From Leptolyngbya boryana PCC 6306 (GTDB taxonomy: Bacteria; Cyanobacteriota; Cyanobacteriia; Leptolyngbyales; Leptolyngbyaceae), in NCBI RefSeq assembly GCF_000353285.1, contig NZ_KB731324.1, forward strand, positions 5,722,577 to 5,786,576: a DNA stretch of 64,000 nt, written 5' to 3'. Under the pieces are notes generated by a model that saw only the letters and a program-made list of their open reading frames with translations, did no database searches and had not been told where the DNA came from. The position numbers and the translations under genes were made by a program. This document shows, in pieces, positions 27,956 to 36,118 of the stretch; the stretch's first letter is position 1, and each line of letters opens with the position of its first letter.

Positions 27956-27986
27956 AAAAACTCCGGGCTTGGCCAAGCCCGGAGTT
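27956..27986 (-). terminator. Strong palindromic terminator (minus-strand U-tract)
   Basis: A perfect palindrome with arms CTCCGGGCTT / AAGCCCGGAG (27961-27984), followed on the minus strand by five T (27956-27960). The plus strand has no U-tract, so it mainly ends leftward transcripts from terC or from the structured segment between 27990 and 28180. It also sits 3 nt after the NlpC/P60 stop. Confidence 0.9.
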
Positions 27987-28180
27987 GTGAGATCTGGTTA
28001 ACAGACAAAACGCTTGAATATCATCTTGACTGCGTTTCTGTCCCGCACCGGATTCAAAACCCGGTACTAACTGTGCGAACTCCCTCAAGGGACTCCCGAA
28101 CCTAGCCAATGGCTCAGAAAGACAGTCTCTTCAGAGACTTTGTCCGACGATCACGGGGTTTCAACTCGTGCGGACTCGTG
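27987..28180 (-). ncRNA. Candidate structured non-coding RNA or terC 3' UTR
   Basis: About 195 nt with no plausible reading frame but dense complementarity on the minus strand. GACTGTCTTTCTG (revcomp of about 28113-28125) pairs 12 of 13 with CAGAAACGCAGTC further 3', enclosing small hairpins AGCC-ATT-GGCT, TCCC-TTGA-GGGA and ACCGG-N9-CCGGT. Upstream are AGTCTCT-GA-AGAGACT and GTCCG...CGGAC. It ends in the terminator at 27956-27986. It could be a free small RNA or a processed 3' UTR of terC. It does not look like tRNA, tmRNA, SRP RNA or RNase P RNA; 6S RNA cannot be excluded, but the many local hairpins argue against a rod shape. Confidence 0.5.
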
Positions 28181-28184
28181 CAGG

Positions 28185-28958
28185 CTATTCAGTTTCCGAA
28201 ATGGCTTCTACTTTCGCTTCTACTTTTTCAGGTTCAGGTAGCGATTCAACAACATCCGGATTCCGTTTGGAAAATCCCCAAGCAAAGACGAGCGCGACGA
28301 GTGTAATCATCAACCATTCCGGTGGGACAAGCTGATCGTTCACCACCCGCAGAAGCAAGCGAATGCCCACAAACGAAACTGTGATATAGCCTGCATCTTC
28401 CAAATGCGTGAATTCTTCCAGCCAACCAATAAACAAGCCTGCCATAAATCGCAGTGCCACAATCCCGATCGTGCCACCGAGCAGAATCAGCCAAGTCTCT
28501 TGAGAAACCGCGATCGCAGTAGTCACACTGTCAAGCGAAAAGGCTAAATCCGTCAACGCAATCAACGGAATCGCCTGCCAAAGTGAAGTAAAGCGCGGCC
28601 CATGATGCGCGTGTTCCTCATCTTCTTGAGACGTGAAATACTGAAATACCAACCACAACAGATAGAGCGCTCCCGCCAACTCAAACTGCCAGTAGCCAAT
28701 CACCCAAGACGCAGCCAAAATCAGCGACATCCGCAAAACATAGGCAAAGACCAAGCCAATGTTTAAAGCTTGACGCTCCAACTTGAGATTTTGCAATCCC
28801 TGAGTCAAGGCTGCAAGTGCGATCGCATTATCAGCCGAAAGCACACATTCCAAAGCTACTAAAACGAGCAGCACCAGAAATGTTTGCGGGCTAAGTTGAT
28901 CCGGAAAGTTCAGGTCTATCATGTCGAGAATTTCGTGCCAAATTGGCAAAGTAGACAC
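28185..28958 (-). CDS. TerC/YkoY-family membrane protein (putative metal exporter)
   Basis: 257 residues, about seven hydrophobic segments, with the family's acidic membrane motifs ALECVLSADNAIALAAL and LTDLAFSLDSVTTA and an acidic C-terminal tail. TerC relatives export Mn2+ or help load metalloenzymes at the membrane in other bacteria; in photosynthetic organisms related proteins are needed for thylakoid biogenesis and manganese supply. A second in-frame ATG at 28922 (MIDLNFPD) is an alternative start. No yybP-ykoY manganese riboswitch could be recognised upstream. Confidence 0.88.
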   Translation of the reverse strand: MSTLPIWHEILDMIDLNFPDQLSPQTFLVLLVLVALECVLSADNAIALAALTQGLQNLKLERQALNIGLVFAYVLRMSLILAASWVIGYWQFELAGALYLLWLVFQYFTSQEDEEHAHHGPRFTSLWQAIPLIALTDLAFSLDSVTTAIAVSQETWLILLGGTIGIVALRFMAGLFIGWLEEFTHLEDAGYITVSFVGIRLLLRVVNDQLVPPEWLMITLVALVFAWGFSKRNPDVVESLPEPEKVEAKVEAISETE

Positions 28959-29076
28959 TTCATTATCTACTTAAGTGTTTCAGTTTGCGACGATTCTGAG
29001 AGGTACGGAAGTCCGATCTAGGTGGAGAGTGGGGAAGTTCTTCTGCAAGTGCCCAAAAAAGCAATACAACTCTCTT

Positions 29077-29100
29077 TACTCCCTACTCCCCACTCCTCAC
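29077..29100. repeat. Short tandem repeat (ACTCCCT / ACTCCCC units)
   Basis: TACTCCCTACTCCCCACTCC, directly before the 3' end of the flavin reductase gene. A related G-rich piece lies at about 29020-29036 in opposite orientation, so the two could pair. Same family as repeats at 18387, 21350 and 61500. Confidence 0.7.
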
Positions 29101-29105
29101 CTCAA

Positions 29106-29585
29106 TCAACCGCCATATTGCCAACCCGTATCCGCCAAATTCAAAGCCGCTCCCTCTCGATGCACCCCGGCTGCGATCACTTCGCCCACAAAAACGGTGT
29201 GATCTCCATGATCAACGGTTCCGACAACCCGGCATTCCACATAGCCGAGAGAGTCAGAAATAATCGGACACCCCGTTTCGCCGAGATAAAATTCCACATC
29301 TTCAAATTTGTTGCCCACTCGGCGCTGTGGCTTGAAAAACTTCTGCGCGAGATCTTTCTGCCCGGCTTCTAGGAAGCTCAACGCAAACACACCACTCTTG
29401 CGGATCATCTGGTTCGAGCCAGAATCACTTTTGACGCAATTCACCACTAAAGGGGGCTTAAACGAACCTTGCATCACCCAACTTGCGGTAAACCCATTCA
29501 CTTCGTCTCCATCTTTCACGCCACAGACATAGAGTCCATGTGGAATTTTCAGGAGCATTGCTTTTTTCGCTTGTTCGTCGAGCAT
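29106..29585 (-). CDS. Flavin reductase-domain protein (FMN-binding split barrel)
   Basis: 159 residues of the flavin_reduct type: GLYVCGVKDGDEVNGFTASWV, PPLVVNCVKSDSGSN and DHGDHTVFVGEV. In cyanobacteria this domain is best known as the C-terminal part of flavodiiron proteins; here it stands alone. It should bind FMN or FAD and reduce it with NAD(P)H. The partner is unknown. It is followed at 29.1 kb by the tandem repeat and terC. Confidence 0.87.
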   Translation of the reverse strand: MLDEQAKKAMLLKIPHGLYVCGVKDGDEVNGFTASWVMQGSFKPPLVVNCVKSDSGSNQMIRKSGVFALSFLEAGQKDLAQKFFKPQRRVGNKFEDVEFYLGETGCPIISDSLGYVECRVVGTVDHGDHTVFVGEVIAAGVHREGAALNLADTGWQYGG

Positions 29586-29636
29586 TCAATCACCGTTGAT
29601 TTCATCGATCGATAAGCTTAGCAAGGAACGCATAAC

Positions 29637-29668
29637 AAAACCGACCCTCCTAGTAAAAGAAGGGTCGG
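29637..29668 (-). terminator. Rho-independent terminator of psbY
   Basis: On the minus strand CCGACCCT (revcomp of 29661-29668) and AGGGTCGG (revcomp of 29641-29648) form an 8-bp stem, followed by TTTT at 29637-29640, about 27 nt after the psbY stop. Confidence 0.9.
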
Positions 29669-29694
29669 CTGCAAACTGTGGGCAAAAATTCAGT

Positions 29695-29808
29695 CTACTT
29701 AGCCAAGAAACCTTTCACTTGTTGTAAAGCATACGGAAGAATCCGCGTTACTGCCCAACCGCCAGCCAAGATAATCGGAAATAACACGATCAGGATGCGA
29801 AGGTCCAT
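29695..29808 (-). CDS. psbY: Photosystem II protein PsbY
   Basis: A 37-residue single-pass protein: MDLRILIVLFPIILAGGWAV followed by a short basic tail ending QQVKGFLAK. The start (M-D-x-R-x-L-I-V), the length and the single transmembrane helix match cyanobacterial PsbY (usually 36-40 residues). PsbY is a peripheral low-molecular-weight subunit near cytochrome b559 in photosystem II; it is dispensable but affects its redox behaviour. It is a separate transcription unit with its own terminator. Confidence 0.9.
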   Translation of the reverse strand: MDLRILIVLFPIILAGGWAVTRILPYALQQVKGFLAK

Positions 29809-29902
29809 AGTATTGCTCTCGCGTAATCAAATGTTTCAATATTGTTATATGTAAATTTTTAGCGCATTTAGTCCAGCTTTCAAAGCAGTTCTCTCAGGTA
29901 AT

Positions 29903-30442
29903 TTACATTTGTTCATAAAAACCGAGATCTGTGCCCCGATTTGCGTGAACATAGGCGAGTTTTTCGTACTTCTGAGCATGTTCGATTAGGTGTTCGACTT
30001 CTTGATCGCTCAGCTCGCGAATCGGTTTTCCGGGCACGCCTACTACAAGCGATCGCGGAGGAATATCCTTGGTTACAACTGATCCCGCTCCGATGATACT
30101 TCCTGCTCCGACTCGAACCCCATCCAGTACGATCGCGCCAATGCCGATCAAACAGCCTCGCTCAATGTGGGCACTGTGAATCACTGCCCGATGTCCAACA
30201 GTGACAAACTCTTCTAAAAGGGTGATCTGACCGGGATCACCATGCAAAATCGCGCCATCTTGAATATTTGTACTCGCGCCCAAGCTGATCCGCTCGATAT
30301 CCGCACGCACAACTGCGTTATACCAAATGCTTACGCCTGTAGCGATTTCGACATTGCCCAGGACTGTCGCATTGGGAGCCACAAACGCAGCCAGCGACAG
30401 ATCAGGGGGATTCCAGAAATTTGGGGTAAAAAGAAATGACAT
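29903..30442 (-). CDS. Gamma-carbonic-anhydrase-like hexapeptide-repeat protein
   Basis: 179 residues from ATG 30442; the upstream in-frame ATG at 30499 lies before the likely promoter. Left-handed beta-helix repeats are clear (APNATVLGNVEIATGVSIWY and following). His67 (AILHGD), His84 and His89 (VGHRAVIH) occupy the three zinc-ligand positions of gamma-carbonic anhydrases. Many such proteins (YrdA/PaaY type) have weak or no CO2 hydration activity, so the enzyme assignment is tentative. A Fur-like sequence overlaps its presumed -10 element. Confidence 0.85.
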   Translation of the reverse strand: MSFLFTPNFWNPPDLSLAAFVAPNATVLGNVEIATGVSIWYNAVVRADIERISLGASTNIQDGAILHGDPGQITLLEEFVTVGHRAVIHSAHIERGCLIGIGAIVLDGVRVGAGSIIGAGSVVTKDIPPRSLVVGVPGKPIRELSDQEVEHLIEHAQKYEKLAYVHANRGTDLGFYEQM

Positions 30443-30459
30443 TTCCAGCGAATTCACGG

Positions 30460-30474
30460 TGATAATGATTCTAT
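30460..30474. promoter_or_regulatory. Weak Fur-box-like sequence at the gamma-CA promoter
   Basis: TGATAATGATTCTAT matches the 7-1-7 Fur consensus TGATAATnATTATCA at 11 of 14 positions and overlaps TATAGA (minus strand, 30470-30475), a possible -10 with TTGATT 18 nt upstream. It is weaker than the site at 36558. Confidence 0.3.
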
Positions 30475-30564
30475 AAACGTGCAAACAACGTGCAATCAAC
30501 GCCAGTTATAATAATTTCACGATCGCGCCTCGCAAATACGAAATGATTTGAGTGCCCGTACTTC

Positions 30565-31074
30565 ATGATTAATCCCAGTTTTCAATATCCAATTTTCGGC
30601 CCTGAAATTCAGTGTCCCCACTGCCGCCAAACGATTCCGGCTCTGACACTGACTGATACCTACCTGTGTCCGCGACATGGCGCATTTGAAGCAAATCCGA
30701 AGACGGGTGAGTTAATCCATTTGCAGTCCGGGCGGCATTGGCGACTTTGGAACGAAGAATGGTATCGCCAGCATACGCATCCCGATGGCATCCGGTTTGA
30801 GATTCACGAAGCGCTCGATCGACTCTATACGCAGGGCTATCGCGCGACTCGCGTGATTATTGCTCAGCGATACAAAGAATTGATTAGCACCTATCTAGAA
30901 CGCAGTACACCTTGGCGGGGACAAGCTGATTCGCCAAAACCTCGACTCTATGGGCTTCCAGTCGAATTTAGTCCTGATCCAAAAGATGATCCCTGTTGGG
31001 ACGTGATTAACTTTGATTTGGAAAAAGAACCTGGCGCACCTGTCCGGTATCCTTATTTCCGCCTGTTTGAATAA
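30565..31074 (+). CDS. Conserved cyanobacterial protein with zinc-ribbon-like Cys pairs (TIGR02652-like)
   Basis: 169 residues. The N-terminus carries CPHC (residues 18-21) and CPRHG (about 36-40), likely a small metal-binding knuckle, followed by a conserved region (SGRHWRLWNEEWYRQHTHPDG). The remaining sequence is polar and acidic. It recalls a cyanobacteria-restricted family catalogued as TIGR02652; that identification is from memory. Function is unknown. A TATAAT at 30507-30512 may be its -10 box. The stop lies inside the first copy of a 17-bp direct repeat shared with the start of the next gene. Confidence 0.8.
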   Translation: MINPSFQYPIFGPEIQCPHCRQTIPALTLTDTYLCPRHGAFEANPKTGELIHLQSGRHWRLWNEEWYRQHTHPDGIRFEIHEALDRLYTQGYRATRVIIAQRYKELISTYLERSTPWRGQADSPKPRLYGLPVEFSPDPKDDPCWDVINFDLEKEPGAPVRYPYFRLFE

Positions 31075-31119
31075 CACTTTGTCTCATGAGTAACATCATG
31101 AGTAACACTTTGTCTCATG
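31072..31119. repeat. 17-bp direct repeat spanning a stop and a start codon
   Basis: TAACACTTTGTCTCATG occurs at 31072-31088 and 31103-31119. The first copy contains the stop of the upstream gene and the second the ATG of the VOC gene, as if a short tandem duplication created the present junction. Confidence 0.8.
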
Positions 31120-31530
31120 CATCACGTTTCGATTAGAACGGCTGACATTTTTCGCGCGATCGCGTTTTATGAGCAGCTTGGGTTCACTGTTGCTGAACGG
31201 TTCCAGACCGGCTTCACGTTGGCGTGTTGGATGGAAGGTTTGGGTGGAAGGATTGAGCTACTGCAAATTCCAGAGCCGAAACCTGCGCCTGATGCGTTTC
31301 ATGACGAGCATTACACGGGATATTATCATCTGTCATTTGAAGTGACTGAACTGGCAGATGATCTGCCGCAGTGGATTGAGGCGTTAACAGAAAAGTTAGC
31401 CGAGCAAGATCAAGCATTGAATGTGCTCTTGGAGCCGACTCAGCAAATGATTGGCGATCGCGTTTACGAAGTGGCATTTATTTCTGATACGGATGGACTC
31501 GCGATCGAATTTTTGCATCGCCTCAAGTGA
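31117..31530 (+). CDS. VOC-superfamily (glyoxalase/bleomycin-resistance fold) protein
   Basis: 137 residues: MHHVSIRTADIFRAIAFYEQLGFT and DGLAIEFLHR are the paired beta-alpha-beta-beta-beta motifs of the vicinal oxygen chelate fold, with His near the N-terminus and Glu in AIEF as possible metal ligands. The reaction cannot be fixed; glyoxalase I, dioxygenase or a binding protein are all possible. The ATG at 31117 is the only in-frame start. Confidence 0.85.
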   Translation: MHHVSIRTADIFRAIAFYEQLGFTVAERFQTGFTLACWMEGLGGRIELLQIPEPKPAPDAFHDEHYTGYYHLSFEVTELADDLPQWIEALTEKLAEQDQALNVLLEPTQQMIGDRVYEVAFISDTDGLAIEFLHRLK

Positions 31531-31570
31531 AGTAGAGTACGATCACGGCACTCGATGGCTGTGATGTTTC

Positions 31571-32920
31571 ATGCGTGCTGAACCTTTTCTTGATAATTGG
31601 GCGTATCTCAAAGTTGAATTAAATTGGCTAGAACGATTGCTTTTAACCGCAGTCGCACGACAACGCAAAGACACAAAAACGATTGAGCGCATCTCGCAGA
31701 CGAAAGCAGATCGCGTCACGAGTCATTGGTGGAAAGGAGTTGTAAATTTTGAGGAAGTCATCGCTTCTGACTCTCCAGCAGACCGACGCAAATCTGCACC
31801 CACTGCAAGCTATCAACAACAATTAGACGCGAGAATTCAAGCGAGTTGGCAAAAAGGAATCGGGTTAGCTTTACCGATATTATGCGATCGCTTAGAACTC
31901 AATCCGTTTGAAAAGAATGCGATTTTGATTGCGCTTGCCCCAGAAGTGCATCGTCGATACGCGCAAATGTATGGGTATTTGCAGACAGGAGAAGATACAC
32001 CAGAACGACCAACGATCGATTTAGTGTTGCGCCTACTTTGTCGAACGGATGCCGAGTGGCGAATTGCGCGATCGAGCTTTCTCAGTTCCAGTCGGCTGAT
32101 CCAATCGGGATTGATGACGGTCGAAGAACCCGATCAACTTTTTTTAATGCGATCTCTGAAGCTCTCAGAAGCGTGCGTCAATTACTTGCTGTCAGACGCA
32201 GCAGATTTTATGGAATTAGAAGAGTTATTAGAGCCTCAAGTCTCTGATGTCTTTGCGCGATCCGTGCCTCGCACGCCGATCGATTTAGTGCTTCCCGATC
32301 CAGTTTTAGAACAGTTGCAGCAAATCTGTAATCAAATTCAGTTCACGCCGCAGTTAAAGGCTTGGGGATTTCGACAATTGCCGGGTGTCAATGCTTTATT
32401 CATTGGTGCACCTGGAACGGGTAAAACGCTCTCGGTACAGTGGATCGCTCAGCAATTAGAAATGCCACTCACTGAAATTGATTTAGCGATCGTGGATCAC
32501 CCTGCTGCGCTGATTGAGGATTTAATCGCTGAACCACCGATGGTGTTATTAATTAAATCGGCTGAGCGTTGGCTGAAGCGCTCTGCTCCAATCGAGAAAG
32601 TAATTGAATTAATCAATTCTCGTCGAACTTTTACCTGCTTTAGTGTCAGGCATCGGATCGCGGTGCCAATTGCATTGCGATCGCGCTTTCAATTCACGAT
32701 CGAATTGCCGAAACCTGATGCGATGGCTCGTGTGCAATTGTGGAAACAAGCATTTCCGGCAGAAACGCCGCTGTCAGAATTCGATTGGCAAACTTTAGCA
32801 AAGCAGCATCGTTTGACGGGCGGAGAGATTCAAGCCATCGCCAAAGCTGCTGCAATTCAAGCGTTATCACAGGAGGCTTCGGAGATAACGCTTGATCATA
32901 TTCTTCAGGTCTTGCGTTAG
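31571..32920 (+). CDS. AAA-family ATPase with degenerate Walker B
   Basis: 449 residues. A helical N-terminal half (LNWLERLLLTAVARQ and a DUF-like region) precedes an AAA module. Walker A is FIGAPGTGKTLS near residue 280, but Walker B reads MVLLIKSAERW where DE is expected, so hydrolysis may be impaired. An arginine-finger region (LRSRFQFTIELP) and sensor/lid helices follow. N-terminal regions of this kind also occur in AAA proteins of extracellular contractile injection systems, but no such locus is present here, so that link is speculative. It overlaps the convergent rsmG by four bases. Confidence 0.8.
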   Translation: MRAEPFLDNWAYLKVELNWLERLLLTAVARQRKDTKTIERISQTKADRVTSHWWKGVVNFEEVIASDSPADRRKSAPTASYQQQLDARIQASWQKGIGLALPILCDRLELNPFEKNAILIALAPEVHRRYAQMYGYLQTGEDTPERPTIDLVLRLLCRTDAEWRIARSSFLSSSRLIQSGLMTVEEPDQLFLMRSLKLSEACVNYLLSDAADFMELEELLEPQVSDVFARSVPRTPIDLVLPDPVLEQLQQICNQIQFTPQLKAWGFRQLPGVNALFIGAPGTGKTLSVQWIAQQLEMPLTEIDLAIVDHPAALIEDLIAEPPMVLLIKSAERWLKRSAPIEKVIELINSRRTFTCFSVRHRIAVPIALRSRFQFTIELPKPDAMARVQLWKQAFPAETPLSEFDWQTLAKQHRLTGGEIQAIAKAAAIQALSQEASEITLDHILQVLR

Positions 32921-33642
32921 AGCGGTGTTTGAGTCGGAATCCCGATCGCTCTTGGAAATTCTCTCGGAGTTGGCTCGGTTTTGCGAATATATAAACAATG
33001 TCGAACGCCTTGAGTCAAAGGTGTTTCAAAGCGATCACACTCTTCCACTGCTCCACCCAATTGCTGCACCGCCTGATCGAGCGCGATCGCTTCTTCTTCT
33101 GTCCATTGACCTCGATAAAGCACTGCCAAGCCACCGACTTTCAACAGAGGCAACGCATATTCTGCACAGACAGGAGCGGCTGCCACTGCGCGAATGGTTG
33201 CGAGTTGGTAAGCTTCCCGATGTCCAGCAGATTGTCCAATCTGTTCTACTCGATCGCTGAGCAATCGCACATTGGTTAATCCTAAGGAGCGACTCGCATC
33301 CTGGAGAAAATTGATCTTTTTGCGGGTGGAATCAAGCAAGGTAACATTCCAACTCGGACGAGCGATCGCCATCGGAATGCCTGGAAATCCGGCTCCTGTC
33401 CCAATATCGATCGCGCTTAAACGCGATTGCGTCACTTTCGGGAAAACGCCTCTCAGTGAATCCCAAAGATGCTTTTCCCAAAAGTCAGACGGCTCTGTGA
33501 TGCGAGTCAGGTTTTGCTGTTGATTGCCCTGAAGAATTAATTCATAAAAGGCTTGGAACTGCGATCGCTCCTGCTCACTCGGACACCAATTCAAAGTCGA
33601 TTGCCACAGATCAGCGAACTCTGGCAGCGTTGCAACTAACAT
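32917..33642 (-). CDS. rsmG: 16S rRNA (guanine527-N7)-methyltransferase RsmG
   Basis: 241 residues with the RsmG signature: NLTRITEPSDFWEKHLWDS, then the SAM-binding motif AIDIGTGAGFPGIPMAI, DSTRKKINFL and a conserved RAVA segment. It adds m7G at position 527 of 16S rRNA in the decoding region; loss gives low-level streptomycin resistance in other bacteria. The start overlaps the stop of the upstream ABC ATPase gene (ATGTTAG), implying translational coupling. Confidence 0.95.
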   Translation of the reverse strand: MLVATLPEFADLWQSTLNWCPSEQERSQFQAFYELILQGNQQQNLTRITEPSDFWEKHLWDSLRGVFPKVTQSRLSAIDIGTGAGFPGIPMAIARPSWNVTLLDSTRKKINFLQDASRSLGLTNVRLLSDRVEQIGQSAGHREAYQLATIRAVAAAPVCAEYALPLLKVGGLAVLYRGQWTEEEAIALDQAVQQLGGAVEECDRFETPLTQGVRHCLYIRKTEPTPREFPRAIGIPTQTPL

Positions 33643-34307
33643 CCCACCCGCTCCAATTTCTGATCAACGAGATCCTGCGGCGAAACTTCTTTCAGTTCCC
33701 CGTGTTTCAATGTCCAACAGCGATCGGCAATTTCTAGCATATCGCCAGCATCATGCGAAACCACAAGCAAACTCCAATGCGTTTTGAGCTTTGCTAATAA
33801 TCGCACCAACTGTCGCCGAATCGACCAATCGAGTCCCGCAGTCGGTTCGTCGAGTAACAAAATACTCGGCTGACGAATCAGTTGTACCGCCAAGGCAAGC
33901 CTGCGCTGTTGTCCACCGCTCAACGCATGAGGAGCCGTCGAAAGGGGAAGATGATCTAAGCTGACTTCTTGCAGAGCTTCGTGAATGCGATCGGAACTCA
34001 ATTCCGGATGTCCCAACCGCAATTCTTCTAAAATCGTGCCGCCGCAAAAATGGCGCTCTGGAAACTGAAACACCAGTCCACAGAGTTGTTGCATATTCAG
34101 AAAATTCAATTCTTGTTCACGCCAGACAATTTCTCCGCTCGTATGCTCTGCCAATCCTGCCAAAATCTCTAGCAGCGTACTTTTTCCAGAACCGCTTGGA
34201 CCAACAATCAAACTGCATTGCTGAGGCGCAACTTCTAGATTGATCGATTTCAAAATCGGTTCGGGAGTAGCCGTCGGATGATAAGACAAGTCGCGCAGAT
34301 AAAGCAT
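33636..34307 (-). CDS. Energy-coupling-factor-type ABC transporter ATP-binding protein
   Basis: 223 residues with Walker A GPSGSGKST, Q-loop VFQFPERHF, signature LSGGQQRR, Walker B ILLLDEPTAG and the switch His in VVSHD. The FPE after the Q-loop is characteristic of ECF/CbiO-type ATPases that drive vitamin or metal uptake. No membrane partner is adjacent, as often occurs in cyanobacteria. It is coupled to rsmG. Confidence 0.88.
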   Translation of the reverse strand: MLYLRDLSYHPTATPEPILKSINLEVAPQQCSLIVGPSGSGKSTLLEILAGLAEHTSGEIVWREQELNFLNMQQLCGLVFQFPERHFCGGTILEELRLGHPELSSDRIHEALQEVSLDHLPLSTAPHALSGGQQRRLALAVQLIRQPSILLLDEPTAGLDWSIRRQLVRLLAKLKTHWSLLVVSHDAGDMLEIADRCWTLKHGELKEVSPQDLVDQKLERVGC

Positions 34308-34514
34308 GAATTCAGACAGTTAAGGGGCAAGGCTCTCCGCATAGTTTACCCAAGTTCAGGGTTTTCCGGATGGCTGTCTCTATTGTGGCAAATCAGTGAA
34401 AGGACAAGCGCCTAAACTACGCAGTTGTGGAATGCTACCTGTGGAACTTGCGTGGAACTTGCGATCGCATAAGATCGTCAGTTAAAGCTCTGATTGCATC
34501 GAGAAATCAAACAT

Positions 34515-35432
34515 ATGGTTATGGTGAAGTGGGTATCGAGTCGGCTGGCTCAAAGTCTAAGTGCAGCAGCATTAATGATGGGAATGTTAGCGAGTCCGTC
34601 GCTCGCGAAAGATCCGTTTAGAACAACCAATCCCCGCGCCATTAGCACGCAAACAGAATCGGCGTTTCGGGCAATGTTTGAGAAAGGCAATTACACCGAA
34701 GCACAGAAAATTCTCAGTCAGGCAGATGCAAATGAGCCGCTTGCTTTCGCAATGAAAGCGATGATTGCGTACATGAATTTTCAAGGCGAATCGAATGCGG
34801 GACGTAAACAAGCTTTGCTCAGTGAATTTAAGGCAAATGCAGATCAAACTCGCACCGTTGCACAGGCATTACTGAAATCTGACCCGCTGCGAGGCAATCT
34901 CTACATGGCAGCAGGCACAATTCTAGATGGCGGTTATATTGCTGCAACAGAAGGCACAGTCAACGGTGTTCCGAGAATTCTGGGTAGTCTTCAGCAGGCA
35001 TTTGGGTATTTAGACGCAGCAGAACGCATTGATGCCAAAGATCCTGAGTTAAATCTGGTCAAAGGCATGATCGATTTGGCACTAGCAACGAATTTGAGTT
35101 TGCCGTTATCCAGTCCAAAAGATGCGATCGCTCGACTCGAACAAACTGCCCAACCGCGTTATGTTGCCGATCGCGGTTTAGCAGTGGGATATCGAGATCT
35201 CAAGCAGTTTGATAAGGCAATGCAGGCGATCGATCGTGCGATCGCAGCGGCTCCGGATAATCCTGAATTGAGCTATCTGAAAGCGCAAATTTTTGTGCGG
35301 CAGGAGCGCTTAAATGAAAGCGTGCCTTTATTCCAGAAAGCCTTGAATAAAAAGGCTCAGCTTCCGCCAGCCACGGCAAACCAGATTCAGCGAGAATTCA
35401 ACCGAGTTCAACAACGCCTGAGCGGACGCTAG
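34515..35432 (+). CDS. Exported TPR-repeat protein
   Basis: 305 residues from ATG 34515 (an in-frame TTG at 34494 is rejected). The first 32 residues form a signal peptide with AxA-type cleavage (LMMGMLASPSLAKDP). The rest is helical with TPR-like repeats (YRDLKQFDKAMQAIDRAIAA, NPELSYLKAQIFVRQERLNE). It resembles a cyanobacterial family of periplasmic or thylakoid-lumen TPR proteins (Sll0314-like). It is probably cotranscribed with the DUF3531 gene that follows. Confidence 0.82.
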   Translation: MVMVKWVSSRLAQSLSAAALMMGMLASPSLAKDPFRTTNPRAISTQTESAFRAMFEKGNYTEAQKILSQADANEPLAFAMKAMIAYMNFQGESNAGRKQALLSEFKANADQTRTVAQALLKSDPLRGNLYMAAGTILDGGYIAATEGTVNGVPRILGSLQQAFGYLDAAERIDAKDPELNLVKGMIDLALATNLSLPLSSPKDAIARLEQTAQPRYVADRGLAVGYRDLKQFDKAMQAIDRAIAAAPDNPELSYLKAQIFVRQERLNESVPLFQKALNKKAQLPPATANQIQREFNRVQQRLSGR

Positions 35433-35490
35433 AATGAATTTTGGCATTCAGGCAGTTCAACTTTTACCCTGCCTGAATTCTGAATCTTTT

Positions 35491-35949
35491 ATGCGTGTTG
35501 AGTTTCGAGAATTTGATCCGTTTAACGTCTGGATCTGGATTGAGTTTAATACTGTGCCTTCTGAAATGGAGAAGCAGTATGTAGAAGAGACGTTTAGTTC
35601 CTGGTTTTTCCTCGGAAAACTGGGCGGTTTTAATGCGGAAAATCTGCAAGTCCAAGATGTCGGGCTAGAAGTCAGCTATATGCCCTACGACGAAAGTATT
35701 GCAGATAACAGCATGATGGCAGTCATGCACAATATGAGCGATTTTGAATATGAGGGCAATTGGGGACGCTGCTGGTTTGATCTCGGAACCAGTGATGCGA
35801 TCGCGATAGACATTTTGCTCAATTCTCTCCGCCAACTGAGCAAGGATTTCGTCACCCTTGATCGAGTGATTGTCGGTGGAGAGAATGAAGACTGGCGCGT
35901 TCCAGGCAGTGGTGCAGGATTCGTAATGGAAGACAATCAGCGCAATTAG
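35491..35949 (+). CDS. DUF3531-family protein
   Basis: 152 residues from ATG 35491 (MRVEFREFDPFNVWIWIEF); an upstream ATG at 35434 would add 19 unconserved residues. The sequence carries the hallmark blocks of the cyanobacterial/plastid DUF3531 family: SSWFFLGKLGGFNAENLQVQ, HNMSDFEYEGNWGRCWFDLG and GGENEDW. Function unknown; conservation in chloroplasts suggests a photosynthesis-related role. Confidence 0.85.
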   Translation: MRVEFREFDPFNVWIWIEFNTVPSEMEKQYVEETFSSWFFLGKLGGFNAENLQVQDVGLEVSYMPYDESIADNSMMAVMHNMSDFEYEGNWGRCWFDLGTSDAIAIDILLNSLRQLSKDFVTLDRVIVGGENEDWRVPGSGAGFVMEDNQRN

Positions 35950-36118
35950 TCACGTTGCAATCTGCAATTCATAGCAGCATTGTGTCAGGTTTTGCTGAAT
36001 TTGCTGCTCATCTAGGAATGCCTAAAATTTTGATTTAGCAAAGTTGTTTTACTGCTGCCTAGGAATTCCGTAATCATCGTGACGGGCATTCCTTGCTTTT
36101 TCAGGTTTAGCATGTGGT

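Noticed and set aside
27987-28180. 6S, tmRNA, SRP or RNase P RNA
   Set aside because: Hallmark sequences of tmRNA, SRP and RNase P RNA are absent, and the several local hairpins do not fit the single rod of 6S RNA; kept only as an unclassified candidate.
28959-29105. yybP-ykoY manganese riboswitch before terC
   Set aside because: The only resemblance is GGGGAGTAG, which belongs to the short tandem repeat; the conserved core and pairing are missing.
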